A stretch of DNA of 48,074 bases from CAXSBR01 sp964236495. GTDB taxonomy: Bacteria; Actinomycetota; Actinomycetes; Mycobacteriales; Jatrophihabitantaceae. The notes beneath the pieces were generated by a model. It was not told where the DNA came from. It did no database searches and saw only the letters and a list, made by a program, of their open reading frames with translations. The DNA lies in the NCBI GenBank assembly GCA_964236495.1, contig CAXSBR010000024.1, forward strand, positions 1-48,074, written 5' to 3'. Made by a program: the position numbers and the translations under genes. Below are positions 8,265 through 15,415 of the stretch, piece by piece. Numbering within the stretch: the stretch's first letter is position 1; the number at the start of each line of letters is the position of its first letter.

Positions 8265-9370
8265 CGACGGCGCTGAACACTGCATCCGCCACCGACGAGG
8301 CGCTCGCGGTGACCGGGCTCGTCCAGCACTTCGTTGGTCGCCGGTCCTGGGCGGACCGGCTGTCGGGCACGCCGGCGCACGTAGTCAAGGCCGTGGACGG
8401 CGTCGACCTGACGCTGCGCAAGGGGGAGACGGTGGGCCTGGTCGGCGAGTCGGGCTGCGGAAAGTCGACGCTGAGCCGGTGCGTCGTCGGGCTCTACGAG
8501 CCCAGCGCGGGGGAGATCCGCTACGGCGGCGTGGCCCTGGCCGGACTGCCCACCCGGGCGCAGCGGCGCAAAGTCCAGATGATCTTTCAGGACCCGTACA
8601 GCTCGCTGAACCCGCGGATGACGGTGGGCCAGACGCTCGGGGAGATCCTGCGCTACCACCATCTGGTGCCGCGCGAGCAGGTCGACGCGCGCAGCCGCGA
8701 ACTGATGGATCTGGTCGGCTTGCCGCACGAGGCGCTGCGTCGGGCGCCGCGCCAGTTCAGCGGTGGGCAGCGCCAACGCATTGGCATCGCCCGGGCGCTG
8801 GCGCTGGTGCCCGACGTACTCATCGCCGACGAGCCGGTGTCCGCGCTGGACGTGTCGGTGCAGGCGACGATCATCAACCTGCTGCTGGAGCTCAAGGAGT
8901 CCCTCGGGCTGTCCATGATCTTCGTGTCTCACAACATGGCGGTCGTGCGCCAGGTCAGCGACCGGATCGCGGTCATGTACCGCGGTCGCATCGTCGAGAC
9001 CGGCACTACCGCAGCGGTGTTCGACGATCCGCAGCATCCGTACACGAAGTTGTTGCTGAGTTCGGTGCCCCGGATGCTTACACCGATGCTCACGACGGCC
9101 TCGGGTGGTGAGGCTGTCGAAACTGCCGACCCGCTCGCCGTCGTCGACGGCGAGCCCGACGCGGACGAGTCGCCGTTCGGCGCGCACGCGCTCGAAGGCG
9201 AGAGCGGGTGCCGGTTCCGGCCGCGGTGCCCGGTCTCCTTCGACCGGTGCGTCGTCGAGCCCGGCCTGCTCACCGTGCAACGCCACCGCTCCGCTGCGCC
9301 GGCTGTGCCCGACAGCGGTCAGCTGGCCGCCTGCTGGCACGTCGAGGACAGAAAGGACGCCTTGACGTGA
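8261..9370 (+). CDS. ABC transporter ATP-binding protein, DppF type
   Basis: The 369-aa second ATPase of the importer has Walker A GESGCGKST, the DppF-typical DPYSSLNPRM segment, signature FSGGQRQRIGIARAL and Walker B VLIADEPVSALDVS. The C-terminal cysteine segment (CRFRPRCPVSFDRC) is preceded by an acidic insert of about 40 residues after the HPYTKLLL motif, which I read as a linker. The ATG at 8261 overlaps the stop of the upstream ATPase gene by four bases. It ends 42 bases before the peptidase gene. Confidence 0.93.
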   Translation: MTTALNTASATDEALAVTGLVQHFVGRRSWADRLSGTPAHVVKAVDGVDLTLRKGETVGLVGESGCGKSTLSRCVVGLYEPSAGEIRYGGVALAGLPTRAQRRKVQMIFQDPYSSLNPRMTVGQTLGEILRYHHLVPREQVDARSRELMDLVGLPHEALRRAPRQFSGGQRQRIGIARALALVPDVLIADEPVSALDVSVQATIINLLLELKESLGLSMIFVSHNMAVVRQVSDRIAVMYRGRIVETGTTAAVFDDPQHPYTKLLLSSVPRMLTPMLTTASGGEAVETADPLAVVDGEPDADESPFGAHALEGESGCRFRPRCPVSFDRCVVEPGLLTVQRHRSAAPAVPDSGQLAACWHVEDRKDALT

Positions 9371-9412
9371 ATAGCCAGGCGGCAAGCGCGCCCACAAAGA
9401 AAGGACTACAGC

Positions 9413-10360
9413 ATGAGCGACCCTGTGATCATCGGCAGTGAGCGCAGCGAAATCGGCCTGCCTGCGGGCATGGACATCCTGCGCGCCGGGGGATCGGCGC
9501 TGGATGCCGTCGAGGCCGCCCTGCGCCTGTGCGAGGACAACCTGGACGATCACTACGTCGGCACCGGCGGCCTGCCCAACGCCCAGGGCGAGGTCGAGCT
9601 GGACGCCTCGGTCATGATCGGCTCGACCCGGGCGTTCGGGGCGGTTGCCGCGCTCAAGCAGTTCCCGAATCCGGTCTCGGTGGCTCGGGCGGTGCTGGAG
9701 AAGCTGCCGCAGCATGCGCTGCTGGTCGGTGAGGGCGCGGCACTGTTCGCCGCCGAGTGCGGCTTCGCCCAGGCCGACCTGCTCACCGACGAGGCGCTGC
9801 GGGAGTGGCGCGAAGCCCTGGCACCGGCCGACGAATCGGTCGAGGGCGAGAACACCGCGTCGACGCCGGGCGACGAGGCCTACCGCACCGCCGCGCGCGA
9901 ACTCGTCCGCCGCCTGGCCCCGCACGACGGCCCCTGGGGCACCATCAACGTGCTGGCCCTGGACCGCTCAGGTGAGCTGGTCGTCGGCGTCTCGACCAGC
10001 GGCTATCCGTTCAAGTATCCCGGCCGGGTGGGTGACTCGGCCGTTCCCGGGGCGGGCAACTACTGCGACCTGCGCTACGGCGGAGCTGCCTGCACCGGAC
10101 GCGGCGAGCTCAGCATGCGCAGCACCGGCGCGCGGATGATCGTGGATCGACTGGCCGCCGGCGACGACCCGGAATCGGCGTGCGCGGCCATGCTCGTCGA
10201 TGCAGCATCGATGCCCGACGACTTCCGCTCGGAGTTGCGGGCGCTCGCGCTGACGCCCGACGGACGCCACGGCGCGGCGGCCGGCCAGGCCGGTTCGGTC
10301 TACGCGGTGATGACCGAATCGACGGCCGCGCCGGAGCTACACCCGAGGAGGGTCGTATGA
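9413..10360 (+). CDS. Beta-aspartyl peptidase / glycosylasparaginase-like Ntn hydrolase (T2 family)
   Basis: The 315-aa protein belongs to the N-terminal-nucleophile amidohydrolases that cleave isoaspartyl peptides, L-asparagine or N4-glycosyl-asparagine. The expected autocleavage site is the Gly-Thr bond in GPWGTINVLALD, which would expose Thr177 as nucleophile. Downstream motifs fit the family: STSGYPFKYPGRVGDS and GAGNYCD. No signal peptide is visible, so it probably acts in the cytoplasm on imported substrate. An AAAGGA-type ribosome site lies ahead of the ATG at 9413, and its stop overlaps the M55 gene by ATGA. I cannot tell isoaspartyl peptidase from asparaginase by eye; the neighbours favour a peptide substrate. 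Confidence 0.85.
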   Translation: MSDPVIIGSERSEIGLPAGMDILRAGGSALDAVEAALRLCEDNLDDHYVGTGGLPNAQGEVELDASVMIGSTRAFGAVAALKQFPNPVSVARAVLEKLPQHALLVGEGAALFAAECGFAQADLLTDEALREWREALAPADESVEGENTASTPGDEAYRTAARELVRRLAPHDGPWGTINVLALDRSGELVVGVSTSGYPFKYPGRVGDSAVPGAGNYCDLRYGGAACTGRGELSMRSTGARMIVDRLAAGDDPESACAAMLVDAASMPDDFRSELRALALTPDGRHGAAAGQAGSVYAVMTESTAAPELHPRRVV

Positions 10361-11178
10361 AGGTCTTCATCTCCTCCGACATGGAGGGCACCGCGGGCGT
10401 CGTCGACTGGGCCCAGTGCATGCAGGGCGAGTCGGAGTACGAGCACTACCGCCTGCTGCTCCAGGACGAGGTGAACGCCGCGATCGAGGGGGCGATGGCC
10501 GCGGGCGCCGACGAGATCCTGGTCAACGATTCACACTCCACGATGCGCAACCTGCGCCCGGGCGGACTTGCCGGTCGCGCCCGCTATCTGTCCGGGCGGC
10601 ACAAGCCGATGTACATGATGCAGGGGCTGGACTCGTCCTTCGACGCGATCTTCTTCGTGTCCTACCACGGCTCGATGTCCACCAGCGCTCCGCTGTCCCA
10701 CACCTACAACCCGCGCGCCATCGCCGAGGTATCGCTCAACGGCATCGTCGTAGGGGAGTCGGGCATCAACGCATTGGTGGCGCTGGGCCACGAAGTGCCG
10801 ATCGTGCTCATCACCGGCGACGACGTCACCGCTGCCGAGGCCGCGAAAGTCAGTCCCGGTGTGCACGCCGCCGTGGTCAAGACCGCGGTGTCTCGGTTCG
10901 CCGCGGACAGCATGCACCCCGCCGACGCGTGCGAGCTGATCCGCGCCCAGGCCGAGGCGGCGATCACCGATCTGGCCGCCGCACAACTGCCGACGATCGC
11001 GCTGCCGGCGACGCTGAGCATGACCTTCCGCAATCCCGACCTGGCCGAGATGGCGACCTGGCTGACCGGTGTCGACCGATCCGGTTCCACAACTGTCACC
11101 GTCACCGACGACGACCCCATCCGGTTGTTCCGGACGTTCATCAACTCGGTGATCCTCACCCGAGACATCGCGGAATAG
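10357..11178 (+). CDS. M55 family D-aminopeptidase (DppA-like)
   Basis: The 273-aa protein aligns well with Bacillus DppA, a zinc D-aminopeptidase. The metal and catalytic residues sit at or within one residue of the DppA numbering: Asp8 and Glu10 in SSDMEGTAG, His60 in NDSHSTMRN, His104 in SYHGSMST, His115 in LSHTYNPRA, and Glu134 in VVGESG. DppA forms a decamer and releases D-Ala and other D-residues from short peptides. GAGGAGG precedes the ATG at 10357, which overlaps the previous stop. A D-peptidase beside a peptide importer suggests the substrate contains D-amino acids (inference). Confidence 0.92.
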   Translation: MKVFISSDMEGTAGVVDWAQCMQGESEYEHYRLLLQDEVNAAIEGAMAAGADEILVNDSHSTMRNLRPGGLAGRARYLSGRHKPMYMMQGLDSSFDAIFFVSYHGSMSTSAPLSHTYNPRAIAEVSLNGIVVGESGINALVALGHEVPIVLITGDDVTAAEAAKVSPGVHAAVVKTAVSRFAADSMHPADACELIRAQAEAAITDLAAAQLPTIALPATLSMTFRNPDLAEMATWLTGVDRSGSTTVTVTDDDPIRLFRTFINSVILTRDIAE

Positions 11179-11181
11179 GCG

Positions 11182-12441
11182 GTGTCCGTTGTCGCGAAGA
11201 TCATCTGCGTACCCGCCGAGGGCGGGTTCTGGGTGGACGATCAGGCAGCGATCACGGCAGGGGCTCCGCACGACGGATTCGGCTACGCAGGCGCACCGCG
11301 CACACCAGGCTTTGCCGCGATTCGCATGCCCGCCGCAGCCGTCTCGGTCCTGCTGGTGCTCGATGACGGACAGGTGGCGATCGGTGACTGCGTGACGGTG
11401 CAATACGCCGGCGTGGGCGGACGCGACCGCGTCCTCGACCCCTACCGGACGATCGACGACATCGACCGGTACGTCGCGCCCGTCCTTGTCGGACAGCCGC
11501 TGGAGTCGTTTCGAGCCCTCGACCACCTGGTCGAGGCCGTCCGTGTCGAAGGAGAACAGCTTTCGGCCGCCATGCGGTACGGGATCAGCCAGGCCGTGCT
11601 GTCGGCCGTCGCGCTCGCGCAGCACCGCACCATCGCCGAGGTGGTGCGCGACGAGTACGACACCGGGGCGCCGCTGTCGGCCGTCAGCCTGTTCGCGCAG
11701 TCGGGAGACGACCGGTACGCGGCAGTGGACAAGATGATCATCAAGCGGGTCGACGCGATGCCGCACGGATTGATCAACAACGTGTCGGACAAGTTGGGAC
11801 ACGACGGCGAGCTGCTGGCCGACTACGTGAGCTGGTTGCGCGAACGCATCCTGGCGCTGCGCGACGACCCGAGCTACCGACCACGACTGCACCTGGACAC
11901 CTACGGCACCGTCGGACTGGCGCTCGGAGCCGACGTGGACGTCGTCGCCGACTACCTGACCTCGCTGGGCACGCTCGCCGAGCCGTTCTCGCTGCGGATC
12001 GAACACCCTGTCGACACCGGCGGTCGGGACGCGCAGCTGGTGTACTACGCGCGGCTGCGCGCCGCGCTCGCCCAGCGCACGCCGCGGGTGGAACTGGTCG
12101 TCGACGAGTGGTGCAACACCCTCGACGACATCAGGCTGTTCTGCGCCGCGGGCGCCGCGGACGTCATCCACGTCAAGACGCCCGACCTGGGCAGCATCGC
12201 GCGCACCATCGAAGCACTACTGCTGGTCCAGCGGGCGGGACTGGCCGCGTACTGCGGTGGCAGCTGCAACGACACCGACATCTCCGCGCGCGTGTGCGCA
12301 CAGGTGGCGATGGCGTGCGCCGCCGACCAGGTGCTGGCTCGCCCGGGCATGGGTCTGGACGAGGGTGTGATGATCGTGCGCAACGAGATGCGCCGAACGG
12401 CGGCGCTCGCGGCCCGGCGGCCCGCGACGGCGCTGCGATGA
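11182..12441 (+). CDS. 3-Methylaspartate ammonia-lyase
   Basis: The 419-aa enolase-superfamily enzyme deaminates (2S,3S)-3-methylaspartate to mesaconate. Every active-site residue known from the clostridial enzyme is present with an offset of one: His195 (MPHGLIN), Mg ligands Asp239 (HLDTYGTVG), Glu274 (RIEHPVD) and Asp308 (VVDEWCN), and the base Lys332 (VKTPDLGSI). It starts with GTG three bases after the M55 stop and overlaps the CoA-transferase by ATGA. In glutamate fermenters this enzyme follows B12-dependent glutamate mutase. No mutase gene is in the window, so another source of methylaspartate is possible. Confidence 0.93.
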   Translation: MSVVAKIICVPAEGGFWVDDQAAITAGAPHDGFGYAGAPRTPGFAAIRMPAAAVSVLLVLDDGQVAIGDCVTVQYAGVGGRDRVLDPYRTIDDIDRYVAPVLVGQPLESFRALDHLVEAVRVEGEQLSAAMRYGISQAVLSAVALAQHRTIAEVVRDEYDTGAPLSAVSLFAQSGDDRYAAVDKMIIKRVDAMPHGLINNVSDKLGHDGELLADYVSWLRERILALRDDPSYRPRLHLDTYGTVGLALGADVDVVADYLTSLGTLAEPFSLRIEHPVDTGGRDAQLVYYARLRAALAQRTPRVELVVDEWCNTLDDIRLFCAAGAADVIHVKTPDLGSIARTIEALLLVQRAGLAAYCGGSCNDTDISARVCAQVAMACAADQVLARPGMGLDEGVMIVRNEMRRTAALAARRPATALR

Positions 12442-13697
12442 CCGCGACGTCCACGTCCACAGCCGGGTCCGGACCGCTGAGCGGAGTCCGCATCCTGGCG
12501 ATCGAACAGTACGGAGCCGGCCCGTTCGGAACGTCGCACCTGGCCGATCTCGGCGCTGAGGTGATCAAGATCGAGGATTCGGCCGCCGGCGGAGACGTGG
12601 GCCGGCACGTCCCGCCCTATGCCGAAGGTGACGACTCGCTGTTCTTCCAGACGTTCAACCGCGGCAAGCGCTCGATCTGTCTGGACCTGTCCTCTGCGGC
12701 CGGGCGCGCGGTGTTCGAAGACCTCGTTCGAGTGTCGAATGCCGTGTTCTCGAATCTGCGCGGGGACGTGCCGGCCAAGATCGGCATCACCTACGCCGAT
12801 CTGTCGCACCTCAATCCGGCCATCGTCTGCTGCTCACTGTCCGGGTTCGGCACCACAGGCCCACGCCGGGCCGAGCCGGGATACGACTACGTGATGCAAG
12901 CACTGGCCGGGTGGATGGACCTGACCGGTGAGCCCGTCGGTCCACCGACCAAGTCGGGGTTGTCGGTGGTCGACTACGCCGGCGGATATGTCGCCGCGCT
13001 GGCGCTCGTCACCGGCTTGTTCGCAGCGCAACGCAGCGGCGTGGGCTGCGACTGCGACGTCAGCCTGTTCGACACCGCCATCAGCATGCTGACCTACCCG
13101 GGGGTGTGGCACCTCAACGCCGGCTACACCCCGCATCGGCTGTCGTCGTCGGCTCATCCGTCGCTGGTGCCGTTCCAGGCGTTCCAGGCCGCCGACGGCT
13201 GGCTGGTCATCACCTGCCCGAAGCAGAAGTTCTGGACCAGGCTCACGGTCGCGCTGGAGATGCCCGAACTGGCCGACGATCCGCGGTACCTGACGTTTGC
13301 CGCCCGGTTGGCCCATCGCGACGAACTGGTGGCAGTGCTCACCCAGCGGCTCGAGCAGCAATCCGTGGAGCACTGGATCGACCTGCTCGCGGCGGCAGGG
13401 GTGCCGTGCGCACCGGTCAATACCGTCGCCCAGGCGCTTCTCGATCCGCAGGTCGCCGCTCGCGACCTGATCGTCGAGGCGGAGCACCCTCGGTTCGGCA
13501 CGGTGCGCACTCTTGCATCGCCGGTTCGGGTCGGCGGCTTCCGCACGGTGACCCGGCGGGCGCCGGCATTAGGCGCGGACACCCTTCCGGTGTTGAGCGA
13601 CGTTTTGGGGTACCACCCGGATCAGATCAGAGACGCTACCGCGGACGGGGCGTTCGGCCCGATACCGGCCCTCGATCCGCCGACGGCGCATGGCTGA
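12438..13697 (+). CDS. CaiB/BaiF class III CoA-transferase (likely mesaconate)
   Basis: This 419-aa protein is a family III CoA-transferase. The early LADLGAEVIKIED motif and the catalytic Asp in EPGYDYVMQALAGWMDLTG (Asp150) are clear, as is the SLFDTAISML stretch. The ATG at 12438 overlaps the lyase stop; an upstream in-frame extension is the shadow of that gene. Position between a mesaconate-producing lyase and a mesaconyl-CoA-type hydratase implies transfer of CoA to mesaconate from a donor such as succinyl-CoA. The substrate is inferred from context only, since this family is broad. Confidence 0.88.
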   Translation: MTATSTSTAGSGPLSGVRILAIEQYGAGPFGTSHLADLGAEVIKIEDSAAGGDVGRHVPPYAEGDDSLFFQTFNRGKRSICLDLSSAAGRAVFEDLVRVSNAVFSNLRGDVPAKIGITYADLSHLNPAIVCCSLSGFGTTGPRRAEPGYDYVMQALAGWMDLTGEPVGPPTKSGLSVVDYAGGYVAALALVTGLFAAQRSGVGCDCDVSLFDTAISMLTYPGVWHLNAGYTPHRLSSSAHPSLVPFQAFQAADGWLVITCPKQKFWTRLTVALEMPELADDPRYLTFAARLAHRDELVAVLTQRLEQQSVEHWIDLLAAAGVPCAPVNTVAQALLDPQVAARDLIVEAEHPRFGTVRTLASPVRVGGFRTVTRRAPALGADTLPVLSDVLGYHPDQIRDATADGAFGPIPALDPPTAHG

Positions 13698-14577
13698 GTC
13701 CGGTTCCACCCCCGATCGCGGCTCGTCGGCGCACGACGGTCGGGCGACTGTGGACGGTTCGGACTGGTCGCCCAGCATCGACGTCGCCGGCGATGCGGTG
13801 TCGCTGTTCGCGGCTCGGGCTCTGCACGACCTGCTCGACGCGCAGACACCGCTTCCGGACGTCGGCGACGAGCTTGCGCTGCTGTGGCACTGGCTGGCTT
13901 TCCCTCCGCGCGCCCGCCAGAGCGACCTCGGCGCGGACGGCCACCCGCCCACCGGTGCGTTCCTGCCGCCGATGAACGGCCGGCGACGGATGTATTCGGG
14001 TGGTTCCGTGCAGTCCAGGGCCCCGCTGCGGGTGGGACAGCCGCTGCGCCGGACCTCGACGGTGACGTCGGTTCAGCGAAAACAGGGCCGCTCGGGCGAG
14101 CTCAACTTCGTCGAGATCGGCAGTGAGGTCACTGACGACGACGACAGCTCGCTGCTCAGCGAGCGGGCCGATCTGGTGTACCTGCCGAGCACCAGCAGGC
14201 CCGTGCCGACGGTGGCGGCGCCGATGTCCACCTGGGACGCCGAGGTGGTCGTGCCCATGTCGACGTCGATGCTGTTCCGGTTCTCCGCGCTGACCTACAA
14301 CGCCCATCGCATCCACTACGACCGCGACTACGCGGTAGGCGTCGAGGGCTATCGGGCGCTGGTCGTACACGGACCGTTGCAGGCGCTGCTGCTGGCGGGC
14401 GTGGCTGCCTCGCTGGTGGCTCCCGCTGCCGTGCGCGCGATCGAGTTCCGCGCCGTTGCCGCTGCCTATGACACCGACGAGCTGGTGTTGCGCGCCCGCG
14501 ACGGCGGGGCCGCCGGCGTCGAGCTGGGTGCCTTCTCCGCCGGCGTCCAGACGATGCGCGCCATCGCCACGCCGTGA
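13690..14577 (+). CDS. Mesaconyl-CoA hydratase-like (HTD2/MaoC double hot-dog)
   Basis: The 295-aa protein matches the mesaconyl-C4-CoA / itaconyl-CoA hydratase group. The N-terminal half holds LGADGHPPTGAFLPP, a RRMYSGG segment and RAPLRVGQPL. The C-terminal hot-dog carries FSALTYNAHRIHYDRDYA and LVVHGPLQALLLA. It should hydrate mesaconyl-CoA to citramalyl-CoA. The ATG at 13690 lies eight bases inside the end of the transferase gene, so the two are translationally coupled. It ends the operon and converges on vapC. A citramalyl-CoA lyase, needed to finish to acetyl-CoA plus pyruvate, is not in the window. Confidence 0.86.
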   Translation: MAESGSTPDRGSSAHDGRATVDGSDWSPSIDVAGDAVSLFAARALHDLLDAQTPLPDVGDELALLWHWLAFPPRARQSDLGADGHPPTGAFLPPMNGRRRMYSGGSVQSRAPLRVGQPLRRTSTVTSVQRKQGRSGELNFVEIGSEVTDDDDSSLLSERADLVYLPSTSRPVPTVAAPMSTWDAEVVVPMSTSMLFRFSALTYNAHRIHYDRDYAVGVEGYRALVVHGPLQALLLAGVAASLVAPAAVRAIEFRAVAAAYDTDELVLRARDGGAAGVELGAFSAGVQTMRAIATP

Positions 14578-14602
14578 TGGCCGCTGTTCTCGCGCCGGTC
14601 GC

Positions 14603-15004
14603 TCAGACGCGGATGACCGACGGGCCGCCGACGCTTTCGATGGCGTCGAAGTCGGTGTCCTGACTGACGACGTCCATGTTGTTGGCGGCAGCGACCGCAG
14701 CGATCCATAGATCATTCACTTTCGCTGTGTGACCCGCCTCGGCCAGTCGCACCCGCAGTTCAGCCCATCGGCGAGCCGCCTCGGCAGTCACCGGCAGCGC
14801 TTCGATTACCGCGGTTGCGTCGACGGTGGCCAGACGACGGGCTCGGGTCGAGGTATCGGTCGCAGCCAAGACTCCGGCATGCAGCTCGGCGAGCGTTATG
14901 ACGCTGATTGCCGTCTGGGCGGGGACCGAGTCGTGTTCGAGCGGACGTCCGGTCTCACGCGCAATCAGAACGCTGGTGTCGAGCAGTGCGGGTTTGGCGG
15001 TCAC
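14603..15004 (-). CDS. vapC: VapC-type PIN-domain ribonuclease toxin
   Basis: The 133-aa PIN-domain protein keeps the acidic catalytic set: Asp9 in LLDTSVLIARE, Glu40 in ITLAELHAGV, Asp98 in KVNDLWIAA, and the later DTDFD. VapC toxins cleave RNA (often tRNA or rRNA) and are restrained by the cognate antitoxin. The gene starts with GTG at 15004 and overlaps the upstream antitoxin gene by GTGA. It converges on the hydratase gene with a 25-base gap and no clear terminator. Confidence 0.9.
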   Translation of the reverse strand: MTAKPALLDTSVLIARETGRPLEHDSVPAQTAISVITLAELHAGVLAATDTSTRARRLATVDATAVIEALPVTAEAARRWAELRVRLAEAGHTAKVNDLWIAAVAAANNMDVVSQDTDFDAIESVGGPSVIRV

Positions 15005-15255
15005 AGCGGATCGAGATCTGCCGTCGTCTCGCCAGCCAGTCGCTTCAGGTCGTCGGTCAATCCAGGGTCCGCTTGATGTCGGACCAACTCGGCGAACTCA
15101 GCCTTGGACAGGAAGTGACGGCGAGTCGATGACGGCGGGCCGATTTCAGCAACAGGTGTGCCGTTGACAGTCACCGTCACGCGCGTTCCACCTGCGACTT
15201 GTTTCAGCACGTCTGCGGTGTGGTTACGCAGATCTCGCGACGCGACCGTGCTCAT
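15001..15255 (-). CDS. vapB: VapB-type (Phd/YefM) antitoxin
   Basis: The 84-aa antitoxin has the Phd/YefM N-terminal fold (STVASRDLRNHTADVLKQV, then a VTVNGTPVAEI hairpin) and a charged C-terminal tail that would thread into the toxin. I choose the second of two in-frame ATGs (15255, not 15261). The conventional VapB sequence begins there, and a -10-like TACAGT at 15268-15263 puts transcription start almost on that ATG. The dimer would repress its own operon, with the toxin as corepressor (family knowledge). Confidence 0.88.
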   Translation of the reverse strand: MSTVASRDLRNHTADVLKQVAGGTRVTVTVNGTPVAEIGPPSSTRRHFLSKAEFAELVRHQADPGLTDDLKRLAGETTADLDPL

Positions 15256-15262
15256 GTGCATG

Positions 15263-15268
15263 ACTGTA
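15263..15268 (-). promoter_or_regulatory. -10 element of a probably leaderless vapBC promoter
   Basis: On the minus strand TACAGT fits the mycobacterial TANNNT consensus. Its last base lies eight bases before the second vapB ATG, so the transcript would begin at or beside the start codon. Leaderless mRNAs are common in mycobacterial toxin-antitoxin operons. No good -35 box was seen. Confidence 0.45.
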
Positions 15269-15415
15269 GCATCTCACGCACACCACCTGACATCCACCGT
15301 TCATGCCGGGCCGGTGCGATGGACTACCTACGTGGTCTAGGCTCAGCCTCCCCTTGTGGCACAGGCGCGCCGAACGGCTCCGCCTGCCACAGACTTCCCT
15401 CCCCTGGAGGACCAG

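Noticed and set aside
8141..9925. Minus-strand frame of 594 codons across the ATPase and T2 peptidase genes
   Set aside because: Antisense shadow with no domain; the plus-strand genes have Walker motifs and a nucleophile threonine.
10531..12171. Minus-strand frame of 546 codons across the M55 peptidase and methylaspartate lyase genes
   Set aside because: Same pattern of antisense GC-rich shadow; it spans two real genes with intact active sites.
3656..14577. Calling the operon a microcystin-degradation (mlr) cluster
   Set aside because: None of the known mlrA-D protein types is present. The shared feature is only the beta-methylaspartate residue, so it is kept as a hypothesis.
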